Below the pieces are notes generated by a model. The model was not told the origin of the DNA. It saw only the letters and a list, made by a program, of their open reading frames with translations, and made no database searches. The position numbers and the translations under genes were made by a program. Shown piece by piece: positions 34,121 through 43,492 of a DNA stretch of 64,000 bases; within the stretch, counting starts at the first letter, position 1, and every line of letters begins with the position of its first letter. The DNA comes from Cupriavidus pauculus (GTDB lineage Bacteria > Pseudomonadota > Gammaproteobacteria > Burkholderiales > Burkholderiaceae): positions 62,001-126,000 of the forward strand of contig NZ_PJRP01000004.1 in the NCBI RefSeq assembly GCF_002858765.1. The letters are read 5' to 3'.

Positions 34121-36763
34121 ATGCCAGAACGCTCGACCACCCGATATGGCAAGGCGCTGCGACGGCTGCGCCAGGGCTTTTCCCCATTAAACCTGGCGGC
34201 GGTGGCATGGCTGATTACAACGTGGTCGTTCGCTGCGTTTGAGCTCGTGAGTGAGCGGGACCGCCTGCTGCACGACGCCGCAGTGCGTACCGAGGCAGAA
34301 GCACGTGCGTTCGGCGCGTACTCGAAGTCCAGCATCCTGCGGCTATCGGAGTTTCTCCTTGACCTGCGGGCGAGTTGGCTGGTCGGCCAGCCGGGTTTCA
34401 TCGAGTTGGTGCGGGAGCGGGAGAACCTGGTGGTCGACCTGTCGTTCCAGGTGGCAGTGATCGACAAGGATGGTCTGCTCGTCTACTCATCCATCGCCCC
34501 GCCGGCCCGCGGCGAGAAGGTCGACCTGAGCAAGCGAGAACATTTCAGGGTCCATCAGAACTCCGGCGGACGCGACATGCTGTTCATCAGCGACCCGGTG
34601 AAGGGCAAGGTCTCGAGCAAATGGTCGATCCAGTTTACGCGCCCCATCCTGCGCGCCGGTAGCTTCGACGGCGTTATCGTGGTCTCGGTCAGTCCGGAGC
34701 AGTTCGCCAGCTTTGCACAGACGTTTACGACCCTCGATGGCGAAGTGGCGTCAGTCATCAAGAATTCCGGCCAGGTCATTGCACGCGTGCCTGCCCTGGA
34801 GGGCTCGCTTGCCAGGGCGGTCAGCAACAGACCGTACCTTGCCAGCGGCTCGCCCCTGTCCGGCAGTTATCGCGCGGTGTCTGGCTCCGAAGGCGTGGAG
34901 CGGGTCTTCGGCTATTACCGCATGCCGGAGTTCGGGCTCAATTTCATCGTGGGCGAATCGGTCGCCCGGGTGCTGGCATCCTACGAGGGCTATCAACGCG
35001 TTGCCATCGCCAGTGCTATCGCTTCCACGCTGCTGCTGGGGTTGTTGTACTACAGCTTGCGCCGCTCCATGGCCGAGCGACAGCGTCATATGGAAGAGAT
35101 GCGGCTGGCTTCGCTGGTCTACTCGTCCAGCAGCGAGGCCATGGTGGTGACGTCTCTGGACGGCACCATCATTGATGTGAATCCAGCCTTTTCTGCAGCC
35201 ACCGGCTACGCCATCTCGGATGTTAAGGGTCGCTCAGGCTATAGCATCGGCGGGGCAGGCAATGCAGCAGCGCTGGCTGAGCGCCTGCGGGCCAGCGTGG
35301 AAGCCAAGGGCAGATGGAGCGGCGAAATCTCGATCCGCCGCAAGGATGGCAGCGAATTTCCCGCTTACCTGACAGTGGATACCTATCTGGCCCACGCGTA
35401 TGGCGAGCGCCGCCGCGTCGCGCTGATCCATGACATGACGGAGAAGCGCCAGGCGGAGGAAGTGATCCGACACCAGGCGAATTTCGACGCGCTCACAGAT
35501 CTGCCAAACCGCCGCCTGTTTTTCGATCGCTTGGGCGAGGAGATCGAGCGCTCGCGCGGGAAGCAGGATGTGCTGGCGCTGCTGTTCATCGACTTGGATC
35601 GCTTCAAGGAGGTCAACGATACCCTCGGCCACGATCAGGGCGACCTGTTGCTACTGGAGGCGGTACATCGCATTTCGGCATCGGTGCGCCGTTCGGATAC
35701 CGTGGCGCGGCTTGCCGGCGACGAGTTCACGGTGATCCTGCCCGCGGTTGGCGATGCCGGCGTGGCCGAGGACATTGCCAAGGAGATCCTGGAGCGTATT
35801 GCTGCACCTTGCCGCTTGGCCGGCGAACTGGTGGTCGTGTCGGCCAGCATCGGCCTGGCCCTCTACCCCCAGGATGCCGACACCGCCGAGGCGCTGCTGG
35901 TATGCGCCGACCAAGCGATGTTTGCCGCCAAGAAGGAGGGCCGCAATCGCTGGAAAGTCTTCACCAAGGCCCTGTTGCAAGCGGAGAAGGAGCGTTTGCG
36001 TATCACCCAGGACCTACGCACGGCGCTGGCCGCCGGGCAATTCGCGCTGCACTATCAGCCCATTATCGATTTACGCACGGGCAAGGTGTGCAAGGCCGAG
36101 GCCCTGATTCGCTGGAACCATCCGATACGCGGGGCGATCCCCCCGGCCGATTTCATTGCGGTTGCCGAGGAATCCGGCCTGATCATTGACATCGGTCGCT
36201 GGGTGTTGACGGAAGCGTTGGAGCAGGTTATCCGCTGGCAGGCGCAGATGGGCAAGGACTTCCAGATATCGGTGAACAAATCACCCATGGAATTCTGCGC
36301 GCCCGCGAGCGGGCCGGAATCGTGGTCCGGCATGATTGCGCGCAAGAACGTGCCGATTGGCAGTCTCGTCATTGAGATCACCGAAGGCTCCGTGATGGAG
36401 CAGAGCGCCGATGTCATGGATCAGCTCTCCCGTTTCCAGGCCGCAGGCATCGAGATCGCACTCGACGACTTTGGCACTGGCTACTCTTCCTTGTCGTACC
36501 TCCGGCGCCTGGACATCGATTACATCAAGATCGACCGGTCCTTTATCCGTTCGCTGACACGGGGTCCGGATGACGTAGCGTTGTGCCACGCCATCATTAG
36601 CATGGCGCATGCACTACGCATTCGTGTGATTGCCGAGGGGGTCGAGACCGAGTTGCAGCGCGACATTCTGGTGGCTGCTGGATGCGACTACGGACAAGGC
36701 TATTTCTTTTGTCCGCCGGTGGACACCCGTGCATTTGAGGCCTTCGTGGGTGCCCTAACTTGA
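34121..36763 (+). CDS. Membrane GGDEF-EAL cyclic-di-GMP protein with periplasmic sensor and PAS
   Basis: The 880-residue protein has TM1 near 25-42, a Cache-like periplasmic domain (about 45-290, with VAVIDKDGLLVYSS), TM2 near 293-312, PAS (about 328-445), GGDEF (about 450-615) and EAL (about 625-880). The GGDEF signature reads AGDEF (532-536), while the inhibitory RxxD (523-526) is kept. The EAL domain has EALIRW, EITEGSVM, DDFGTGYSSLSYL, IKID and AEGVET, so phosphodiesterase activity is likely; cyclase activity is uncertain. AAGGA upstream supports ATG 34121 over a TTG at 34097. Confidence 0.93.
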   Translation: MPERSTTRYGKALRRLRQGFSPLNLAAVAWLITTWSFAAFELVSERDRLLHDAAVRTEAEARAFGAYSKSSILRLSEFLLDLRASWLVGQPGFIELVRERENLVVDLSFQVAVIDKDGLLVYSSIAPPARGEKVDLSKREHFRVHQNSGGRDMLFISDPVKGKVSSKWSIQFTRPILRAGSFDGVIVVSVSPEQFASFAQTFTTLDGEVASVIKNSGQVIARVPALEGSLARAVSNRPYLASGSPLSGSYRAVSGSEGVERVFGYYRMPEFGLNFIVGESVARVLASYEGYQRVAIASAIASTLLLGLLYYSLRRSMAERQRHMEEMRLASLVYSSSSEAMVVTSLDGTIIDVNPAFSAATGYAISDVKGRSGYSIGGAGNAAALAERLRASVEAKGRWSGEISIRRKDGSEFPAYLTVDTYLAHAYGERRRVALIHDMTEKRQAEEVIRHQANFDALTDLPNRRLFFDRLGEEIERSRGKQDVLALLFIDLDRFKEVNDTLGHDQGDLLLLEAVHRISASVRRSDTVARLAGDEFTVILPAVGDAGVAEDIAKEILERIAAPCRLAGELVVVSASIGLALYPQDADTAEALLVCADQAMFAAKKEGRNRWKVFTKALLQAEKERLRITQDLRTALAAGQFALHYQPIIDLRTGKVCKAEALIRWNHPIRGAIPPADFIAVAEESGLIIDIGRWVLTEALEQVIRWQAQMGKDFQISVNKSPMEFCAPASGPESWSGMIARKNVPIGSLVIEITEGSVMEQSADVMDQLSRFQAAGIEIALDDFGTGYSSLSYLRRLDIDYIKIDRSFIRSLTRGPDDVALCHAIISMAHALRIRVIAEGVETELQRDILVAAGCDYGQGYFFCPPVDTRAFEAFVGALT

Positions 36764-37456
36764 GGTTGAGCGGCATTTCAGGGGCGAAGTCCATGGCGGC
36801 TCCATCCACTCGCGAAGCGCTTCGCATGCCGCTGCATGAACTGGCACTGGCTTAGGTCACAGAGCGCAGCAATATGAACGACCGTCCAATTGGCGAGCGG
36901 TCGCCGACTCGTGCATTGTGGCGCGTTACCCGGTGCCTATTTTGTAGGCAGTCCGATGGACTGGGTGCCAGAAGCGGCAGAACACCCAGCTCGCACGATG
37001 TTATCCACAGAAACTGTGGATATGTTTGCGTTCTGCGACTCCGCGTCGCAGGTGGTGCGCACGTATACCTCACTTTGCCCGCGTAGCGCAGCGTCGCCGG
37101 GAAGTGTGGCGAGGATGGCGTTGAAGGTCAGAAGGCGCTGTACAGGGGCCTGCTGTTGCTGCTTGAGGCGCTGTCGACTTGATCTGCGCAGACCCCGCAG
37201 GGCCGGTTACCGTGGACCATGGACATGAACGCGAGGCCTACACAATTCCTGGAATGGCGGGCGGCTGCGTCGTCGCGGCCATCGCATTTGGGCGGGGCGT
37301 TCGAGTGCAAGCACCGTGTTAGCCGCCGCAGTAAATGGCCAGAGGCGGTCACAGATACTCAACAACAATTCGTTACTACGTGCGGCTGATGCAACTCGCA
37401 GCGCCGCCCGAGGTAAATCTATAATGGCGGCCGGAAGATAAGCCTCGAGAGTACTG
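36764..37456. other. Intergenic region with DnaA-box-like inverted pair
   Basis: No gene is supported in these 693 bases. It contains a 14-bp palindrome GCGAAGCGCTTCGC (36812-36825) and the paired DnaA-like boxes at 37001-37022. The end adjacent to 37457 should hold the AraC-gene promoter. Confidence 0.5.
37001..37022. promoter_or_regulatory. Inverted pair of DnaA-box-like sequences
   Basis: TTATCCACA at 37001-37009 is a perfect consensus DnaA box; the opposite strand at 37014-37023 carries ATATCCACA, one mismatch from it. Together TATCCACAG and CTGTGGATA form an inverted repeat with a 3-base spacer. No replication gene is near, so a regulatory or titration site is more likely than an origin. 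Confidence 0.5.
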
Positions 37457-38389
37457 GTGGCATTTGATCAAAAGCAGTCCGCGTCAGGAAGCGACGAGTC
37501 CATATGGGACTCCTCGCATATGCATGCGGACGTCAGGCAGACCATCACTAGCCGCGCCCTGAATTATTCACCTATAGGGATTTCGCGGGTCCGCAGCGAT
37601 CGCCGGAACAACGGATTGACTGACCCGTACGACCGGCACCCCGCTTACCTTGTCGTCCTGCAGTTGCGGCCTTTCGGTGAGCAGAACCTGTGGGTGTCCG
37701 GTCGGCCAGCGCCGCACGCGCCTTACGGGGCGGGGTATCTGGCGGTCTATGATCTTGAGCGCGCGTGGCAGTCGGACCTAATCGGTCAATACGACTGCAT
37801 GCAGTACTACATTTCTCAGACAGCGCTCGATGAAACGGCGACGGATCTCGGTGTCAAACCTATTGCCCGCCTGCATTGTCCGCCCCATCTCACAGTCGCA
37901 GACCCTGTTGTTCATCATATGAGCCAGGCGCTGTTGCCGGCGTTAGAGAATCCGGAGCGGGCGTCGACTCTCTTTGTTGATCACATGGCGTTGGCGCTGC
38001 GTGCTCACCTCGTACAGGCCTATGGCGGCGTGCAACTTCCTGCGCGACGCATTCATACGCGGCTAGCGCCATGGCAAGAGATGCGCGCGAAGGAACTTAT
38101 TGTGGAGAATCTGGATGGCGAGATCTCCCTGGAGATGCTCGCCGAAGCCTGCAGGTTGTCCAGAGCGCATTTCGCCAAGGCGTTCCGCGCCACCGTTGGC
38201 ATGCCACCCCATCGCTGGATGGTTCTTCAGCGCATTGAGCGGGCCAAGCAGTACCTGCTGAGAAGCGACTTGACGCTCGGTCAAATTGCCCAGGTGTGTG
38301 GCTTTTCCGATCAAAGCCACTTCACGCGTGCGTTTGCTCAGACGGTGGGCGCAAGCCCCGGTCGCTGGAAGAAGGTGCATCAAGAATAG
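37457..38389 (+). CDS. AraC-family transcriptional regulator
   Basis: The 310-residue protein has the two AraC helix-turn-helix motifs at the C-terminus (ISLEMLAEACRLSRAHFAKA and LTLGQIAQVCGFSDQSHFTR, ending AFAQTVGASPGRWK). The N-terminal region has no motif I can name. The start is GTG with a GAGAG upstream; an in-frame ATG at 37520 is possible. The histidine kinase gene follows about 100 bases later on the same strand, so they may be cotranscribed. Confidence 0.9.
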   Translation: MAFDQKQSASGSDESIWDSSHMHADVRQTITSRALNYSPIGISRVRSDRRNNGLTDPYDRHPAYLVVLQLRPFGEQNLWVSGRPAPHAPYGAGYLAVYDLERAWQSDLIGQYDCMQYYISQTALDETATDLGVKPIARLHCPPHLTVADPVVHHMSQALLPALENPERASTLFVDHMALALRAHLVQAYGGVQLPARRIHTRLAPWQEMRAKELIVENLDGEISLEMLAEACRLSRAHFAKAFRATVGMPPHRWMVLQRIERAKQYLLRSDLTLGQIAQVCGFSDQSHFTRAFAQTVGASPGRWKKVHQE

Positions 38390-38491
38390 GCGCCGCTTGG
38401 CACACGATTGTTCAAAAACCGGACTTTTGTTCTATCCCGGGTCAGCGGGCTGTCGATACGCTTGGGCTTTCTCAAACAATGGGGCGGGCAA

Positions 38492-39400
38492 ATGACGGAC
38501 ATCGCAACCGACACCGGCCGGGGCGAAGCCTCGCCGGCAGCAGCGGGAGCCGCAGTTCACCGCGACGCCGTCAGGCTCGTCCGAGAAATCGCACAGGCGA
38601 TGGAGTGCCGCATTCTGTCGCAGGCGAGCAGCGGTACACGTGTACCACAGATCCATGCCACGTCGATTCCGAACCCGTGGATGGACCAACTCGTGCATCT
38701 TTCCCGTGTTGCCGCGCTTGGCACGCTGGCAGCCTCCATCGCTCACGAGCTCAGGCAACCATTGACCAGCATTAGGGTTGAGACCTATGCGATGCAACGT
38801 TGGATCAACCGTGCCGAGCCAAACGTGGCGGAGGTCGCCGAAGGGATTCAGCGCATTCAAGCCAGCGCGGAGCGTGCGGAACAAGTGATACGGAGCCTTC
38901 GGGCGCTCATGCGTCAAGAGCCACCGTCTTATCATTCCTTTCAGCTTGATCAAGCCATTCTGGATGTCCTGCCCCTTGTTGAGGTTCGTTTTCACGACAC
39001 GGACATCAGACTACGGCTCCATCTCGACGCCGCAGTACCACCGGTGCATGGGGATCGTGTTCAGGTTCAACAGATCGTCCTGAATCTCCTCCTGAATGCC
39101 ATTGATGCGCTAGGAATCAGGCCACATGGCACTGGCGCAAAGATAGACCTCCACGTCGGCCTCACCGAGCACGGTTTGGCCCGGATAGAAGTCGTCGACA
39201 ACGGCGTCGGCATCGACCCTGGCAAGCTCCCCCACATCTTCGACCTCTTCGTTAGTACAAAGCAGGAGGGCATGGGTATCGGCCTGGCAATCTGCCGCAT
39301 GATTGCCGAAGCCCATGGCGGCACCATCCAGGCGGCGTCTGGCGAAGGCAAGACTGCGTTTACGGTCACGCTACCGCTTGCGCAAGAAAAGGGAGCTTGA
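38492..39400 (+). CDS. Soluble sensor histidine kinase
   Basis: The 302-residue protein has the H box AASIAHELRQPLTSI (His85), N box VQQIVLNLLLNAIDAL, G1 VVDNGVGID and G2 GMGIGLAIC of a HATPase of the NtrB/FixL type. There is no membrane span and only about 60 residues before the H box, so sensing must come from a partner or an unrecognised short domain. The ATG at 38492 has a G-rich site upstream; a TTG at 38408 would add 28 residues. No response regulator lies nearby. Confidence 0.88.
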   Translation: MTDIATDTGRGEASPAAAGAAVHRDAVRLVREIAQAMECRILSQASSGTRVPQIHATSIPNPWMDQLVHLSRVAALGTLAASIAHELRQPLTSIRVETYAMQRWINRAEPNVAEVAEGIQRIQASAERAEQVIRSLRALMRQEPPSYHSFQLDQAILDVLPLVEVRFHDTDIRLRLHLDAAVPPVHGDRVQVQQIVLNLLLNAIDALGIRPHGTGAKIDLHVGLTEHGLARIEVVDNGVGIDPGKLPHIFDLFVSTKQEGMGIGLAICRMIAEAHGGTIQAASGEGKTAFTVTLPLAQEKGA

Positions 39401-39514
39401 CTCCGCCCCAACTTGCTTTACCTGCAGCGAAGCCACTGGGAATTGGCGGGACAGCTTTTCGACGTTGTCCATTCCATGCCGTCACGCGTGAAAGACGCTC
39501 TGCAGACACCCGTG

Positions 39515-39539
39515 TTGATCGTTCGCCTCGAACGATCAA
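39515..39539. terminator. Hairpin between convergent genes
   Basis: TTGATCGTTCG and CGAACGATCAA are perfect 11-bp inverted arms around CCT. It sits between the stops of the kinase (39400) and the NTF2-like gene (39588). There is no long T-run, so its strength as a terminator is uncertain. Confidence 0.6.
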
Positions 39540-39587
39540 ACTCGACATGCACGCTGCTTGTCACGCGGTGATGGCGACAGCGAAGGG

Positions 39588-39986
39588 CTACAGCAGCCGC
39601 GCCGCTGTGTCATAGAACCCGCGCCAGCGCACGATCTTGCCCTCTCGCATGGTGAAGATGTGGACCCACGGCACGACGTACGCCTTTCCGCAGTGTTTTC
39701 CGCTGCACTTGACCCGGCCTTTCACCTCGCCCACCACGACTAGCCGGTCGCCGCATTCGATGAACTCCGTTGGCTTGAAGTCATGCAACTCTTCGTCCTC
39801 GCCCATCTGCCGGAAGACTTCCCGAATCTCTGTCTTGGTGCGGCGTGGGCCGGCATAGCGCAGTTCGGACTGTGGCCCGACGAACTCCCATTCGACCTCG
39901 TCAGCAAACAGCGCCAGCAGATTTTCCTCCTTGCCGGTGCGATAGGCCGCGTACGAAGCCTTGGCGATCTCAGTGGGCGTTTCCAT
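39588..39986 (-). CDS. NTF2-like (SnoaL-fold) protein
   Basis: The 132-residue protein has the cone-fold pattern of the SnoaL/NTF2-like superfamily: an N-terminal helix pair (AKASYAAYRTGKEENLLALF), ADEVEWEFVG, FKPTEFIECGDRLVVVGEVKG and HIFTMREGKIVRWRGFYDTA. Members are isomerases, hydrolases or ligand carriers; the residues here do not decide. AGGGGA precedes the ATG. It is a lone gene. Confidence 0.85.
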   Translation of the reverse strand: METPTEIAKASYAAYRTGKEENLLALFADEVEWEFVGPQSELRYAGPRRTKTEIREVFRQMGEDEELHDFKPTEFIECGDRLVVVGEVKGRVKCSGKHCGKAYVVPWVHIFTMREGKIVRWRGFYDTAARLL

Positions 39987-40325
39987 GATTGTTCCCCTCT
40001 TGTTGCAGGCCGTTTATTCTGCGTGCCCTGCGTGCAAGTAAAGGAGGGCATCAACGGGTTTGCAAGGCTGCGGCGAACCGGCGCACATGGTACGCCGTGT
40101 GAACGCAGCGTTACTGCAAGATGCGGTGCACTTGAATGCGTCTTCCCCAGACCAAGGATCTGCCGAGCGAGATGCCGGCAGGTGCGCCGTGCTTCGCGAA
40201 TTGCTGCCTAGCTTGCGCATCCCGTTGGTGGCATGAGAATCGATCGACTAGCATGGATACACCCTTTGGCGGACCACTAAGGGACAACCTGCTAGTAACG
40301 GTAAGACGTGTCAGGAGGTGAAATT

Positions 40326-40628
40326 ATGTTTCCCACAAGGATTGAGATGTGCGACCACGACGGCGATGGCGTGCTGATCATTCGGGATGACGGCGCCTCA
40401 TTTTCTGGTGTTGCGCTCGAACTTTCGAATCTCTTCGGTGAAGACGTGGTTGCCGACCTGGACAAGCAGCAGTTGCTCAAATGGTGTGAGACGGTCGCGG
40501 CGCATCTACGCCAGCAAGGCGTTGAGCCACGCGAGGGAGGAACGGAGGGGTACGTCCACAAGACGCTGCTGAGCCGACCGAAAGAAGACCCCGGCGTCGA
40601 TGCGCTGGTGCAGACAGCGGCAACCTGA
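40326..40628 (+). CDS. Small hypothetical protein
   Basis: The 100-residue acidic protein begins MFPTRIEMCDHDGDGVLIIR. A perfect AGGAGG lies 7 bases before the ATG, so expression is well supported. Sequence suggests a small beta strand pair followed by a helix (LDKQQLLKWCETVAAHLRQQ). No family recognised. It lies next to the molybdenum hydroxylase relic. Confidence 0.65.
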   Translation: MFPTRIEMCDHDGDGVLIIRDDGASFSGVALELSNLFGEDVVADLDKQQLLKWCETVAAHLRQQGVEPREGGTEGYVHKTLLSRPKEDPGVDALVQTAAT

Positions 40629-40709
40629 TGCTGCGAGACCATCTCGCGGTGGCCAAACCAGGAAGGCGGACGCGCGGGAGCGGACGATTAACAACGCCAG
40701 CACCTTGTC

Positions 40710-40985
40710 CGGCGCCATTGGGCAGGCCTGTGGCGTGATAAATGGTGGCGTTGCTGATGGTGGGGCGTCACGCCGACGATGCGGATCCCCGCCCACACCT
40801 TTGGCGCCAATGCGGCTCACAATGCGGTCGTCTTCTTCGTCGAAAATCACGTCGATGTCGTGAATATCGGCGTTGGCGGGAACGCGGTACTGGGCGAGAT
40901 TGTGCTTCATGAACCGACCGAACCGGTGATCGCTGAGTGTCTCCTCGAACAACGTCCGGTCGATATCCCAGCTAATGCTCCCGGC
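40710..40985 (-). pseudogene. Relic of a xanthine dehydrogenase-family molybdopterin subunit (C-terminus)
   Basis: Minus-strand codons from 40982 to about 40788 read SISWDIDRTLFEETLSDHRF, then GRFMKHNLAQYRVPANADIH and DIDVIFDEEDDRIVSRIGAK, the near-C-terminal part of molybdenum hydroxylase large subunits (usual form: GRFVNHDLAEYHVPVNADV, GIKGIGE). After GAKGVG the frame breaks, and ISNATIYHATGLP, the expected ending, appears in the adjacent frame near 40730. With no N-terminus, at least one frameshift and a stop, this is a decayed fragment. Confidence 0.72.
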
Positions 40986-41434
40986 GTGCTGCGGTACAGC
41001 AAAATTTGGTTGTCTCGCCGCCGGAGCCCGCCGGCAGACAATACGCGCCCAACGGGGTTTAGAAAGCGTTCCACGTATGTCACTTGGTGACATAGGGCAC
41101 ATTCAAAGCTCTCGCACAGACCCTATGCTTTCCCCAAATTACCCAAAACCCTGATACCGATCGAGATCGATAAGGGCTACGTGCTGTGAGGATTCGCCTG
41201 GGCCGCTGATACCGGACACACTATGAGCCCTCAGACGGCGTCCACAAAGACAGCCCCCATGTCTGCGAGTCAGAAGACATCGCTTCCTATCCAACGTAGG
41301 AAGAAGCGATCGACTGTGGTCTGGCTTGGGTGCGGGAACGGAGCGAACTTTTTAGGATGGAGCGTGTCGGACGCCTTCCTTGCGACGCAGAGCGTGACCA
41401 GGCACATCTGGTTCAGAAAAAAAGGAGTCCCTGC

Positions 41435-41662
41435 ATGGCTTCGAACATTCACGTCGTGCCAACCGAGCGCAATGGCTGGGCCGTGGAAGAAGAAGGGAGC
41501 GCCGGCCCTGCGAAGCTTTACAACACTCAGGAAGAAGCCATCGCCGCTGGCACCGAGCGTGCCAAGGCAGACAAGGTTGAACTGCTGATCCATGGCTTCG
41601 ACGGACGGATCCTCGCGCGGACTGACTTTGGCCATAAACCGCGTACCTTCGGCACTAAGTGA
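41435..41662 (+). CDS. DUF2188-like small protein
   Basis: The 75-residue protein begins MASNIHVVPTERNGWAVEEE and continues with YNTQEEAIAAGTERAKADKV and LLIHGFDGRILARTDFG, the typical two-part DUF2188 pattern. AGGAG precedes the ATG at 41435, so upstream in-frame codons from 41330 are not used. Function unknown; members are small and often stress-linked in annotation. Confidence 0.8.
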   Translation: MASNIHVVPTERNGWAVEEEGSAGPAKLYNTQEEAIAAGTERAKADKVELLIHGFDGRILARTDFGHKPRTFGTK

Positions 41663-41842
41663 CGAACTGATGCCGACAGTCCCTTTCGGAAGGGATCTGC
41701 TGCGGCACGTGGTTTATTGTTTCCAATATTCACTTTCGCGGTAATTAATCTCTGTAAAACACCGGGCGTACTCGGTCTAACCTCAATGGCCACCCCGACT
41801 TCCTGACCAGATTGAAGTGGTAATGTGAATCAAGAGCCATTT

Positions 41843-43111
41843 TCATGTGTTGGATGGAACGGCGTTGGGCTCGCCGTAAGAGGTCAGATAGGCAAGGACG
41901 GCCGCCAGAACGAGCAGTGCGGCGCTGGCCTCGAGCGTGCTGCGATAGCCAAGCGTGTCAAACAGAACGCCGCCGACGGTGGACCCCATCGCAATCGCGA
42001 GCTGAACAACGGCAACCATGAGCCCGCCACCGGCCTCCGGGTGGTGGGGAAACGTGCGCGTGATCCAACTCCACCAGCCGACGGGCGCCGCAGTGGAGAC
42101 CAGCCCCCACAGCGCCAAGAGCGCGAAGACAGCGCCGCGTTGATGCCCGAAGGCGATGAGTGCCACGGCGATGGCAGCCATGAGCGCCGGGATAGCGATA
42201 AGCGTGAAATAGAACGCGCGCTTCAGTACCGTACCGATGACCATGGTGCCGAGGAATCCGGCCGCGCCGATGACAAGCAGCATTACGGACAGCGTAGACG
42301 CGTTCACTTGGGTCACAGTCTCAAGGAATGGCCGGATGTAGGTGAATAGCGTGAACTGTCCGGCGAAAAATATCGCGGCGGCCAGCATGCCACATGCCAC
42401 GACCGGTCGACGCAAATGGGCAAACACATGGCCTGACCCGCCGCTACGCGATGCCACTGGCATGGCGGGCAAACTGATCCATTGCCATGCGAGAGAGACC
42501 AACGCCACGGGCACCAGACAGTAGAACGCCCCGCGCCAGCCAACGATTGCCCCGAGATAACTGCCAAGCGGCGCGGCAACGACCGTAGCCAGCGCATTCC
42601 CGCCGTTAAAGACGGCAAGCGCCCGTGGCACCTGGTGAGGCGGCACCAGTCGCATGGCAGTGGCTGCGGACAATGACCAGAAGCCACCCACCACCACGCC
42701 AATCAAGACACGACCGGCCATATAGACAAGGTACGTCGGCGCCAACGCGATGACGGCGCCTGACAACGCCATCACGCCTGTGAGGCCTAGCAGTAGGATC
42801 TTCCGATTCATACTGCCCGCCACCGCCGAAATGAAAAGACTGGTGACGACGGCAAAGGCCCCCGAGATCGCGATGCCCAGGCCAGCCATCCCCTCCGATA
42901 CCCGTAAGTCCGCTGCCATGAGCGTCAACAGGCTGACGGGCATGAACTCCGACGCGATCAGTGCGAATACACAGAGGGTCATCGCGAAGACGCCGCTCCA
43001 GTACGCCATTTGCTGGGGCGGTGGATCGTGCGTGTGGGAAGGGTGGGGACTGCTGACCGACGCAGAGTCTGAGAAAGACGCCGCGCGTTGATGTAGAACG
43101 CTGTTTTCCAT
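41843..43111 (-). CDS. MFS exporter (DHA1 family, NepI/AraJ-like)
   Basis: The 422-residue protein has a 40-residue cytoplasmic head followed by about 12 membrane segments, with ASEFMPVSLLTLMAADLRVS opening the first pair and YMAGRVLIGVVVGGFWSLSA for the motif-B-like helix. The pattern recalls purine-nucleoside (NepI) and sugar efflux carriers. Substrate not determinable. The surroundings are gene relics. Confidence 0.87.
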   Translation of the reverse strand: MENSVLHQRAASFSDSASVSSPHPSHTHDPPPQQMAYWSGVFAMTLCVFALIASEFMPVSLLTLMAADLRVSEGMAGLGIAISGAFAVVTSLFISAVAGSMNRKILLLGLTGVMALSGAVIALAPTYLVYMAGRVLIGVVVGGFWSLSAATAMRLVPPHQVPRALAVFNGGNALATVVAAPLGSYLGAIVGWRGAFYCLVPVALVSLAWQWISLPAMPVASRSGGSGHVFAHLRRPVVACGMLAAAIFFAGQFTLFTYIRPFLETVTQVNASTLSVMLLVIGAAGFLGTMVIGTVLKRAFYFTLIAIPALMAAIAVALIAFGHQRGAVFALLALWGLVSTAAPVGWWSWITRTFPHHPEAGGGLMVAVVQLAIAMGSTVGGVLFDTLGYRSTLEASAALLVLAAVLAYLTSYGEPNAVPSNT

Positions 43112-43205
43112 TGGCGATATGTTGGAGCGAATCGCCAGGCAGGACTAGGTCATCAATGATGGATGCCTTTATGAGTCACGCTCATGAACTGGGCAAGCCT
43201 CGCCG

Positions 43206-43492
43206 TTGCCTACGGTGTTGCCCGACGATGTAAGGCAAAGAGTGATCACGCAGGTGCAAGCTCTAAAAAAAGGCGTTGTGATCGGTGACGTCGAAATTGG
43301 CATTTCCTCGAAGGAGCCGGAATGAAGCGAGAGGACCTGAAGCACATCATCCGTGCATCCGGAGAGATCACCGGCGAATATGAATTCGTCATCGTTGGAA
43401 GTCAGTCTTTCTTCGGTGGGCACCCGCGCTTCGCGAGGCAGGAGGAAATCCTCGGGCAGGGCAAGAAGCCATCGAGATTCACACGGCACTAG
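43206..43492 (+). pseudogene. Relic of a two-gene nucleotidyltransferase locus
   Basis: A 39-codon frame (43206-43325) ending QALKKGVVIGDVEIGISSKE-PE overlaps by ATGA the start of a second frame (43322) reading MKREDLKHIIRASGEITGEY then EFVIVGSQSF. The second matches the start of nucleotidyltransferase-like (DUF6036/AbiEii-type) proteins, in which VIVGSQSILG is typical, but after about 30 residues it continues into unrelated codons and stops at 43492. Both genes are truncated; such pairs often act as toxin-antitoxin or antiphage units. Confidence 0.55.

Noticed and set aside
37001..37022. Replication origin
   Set aside because: Two DnaA-like boxes alone, with no dnaA, rep, parA or AT-rich unwinding region nearby, do not support an origin.
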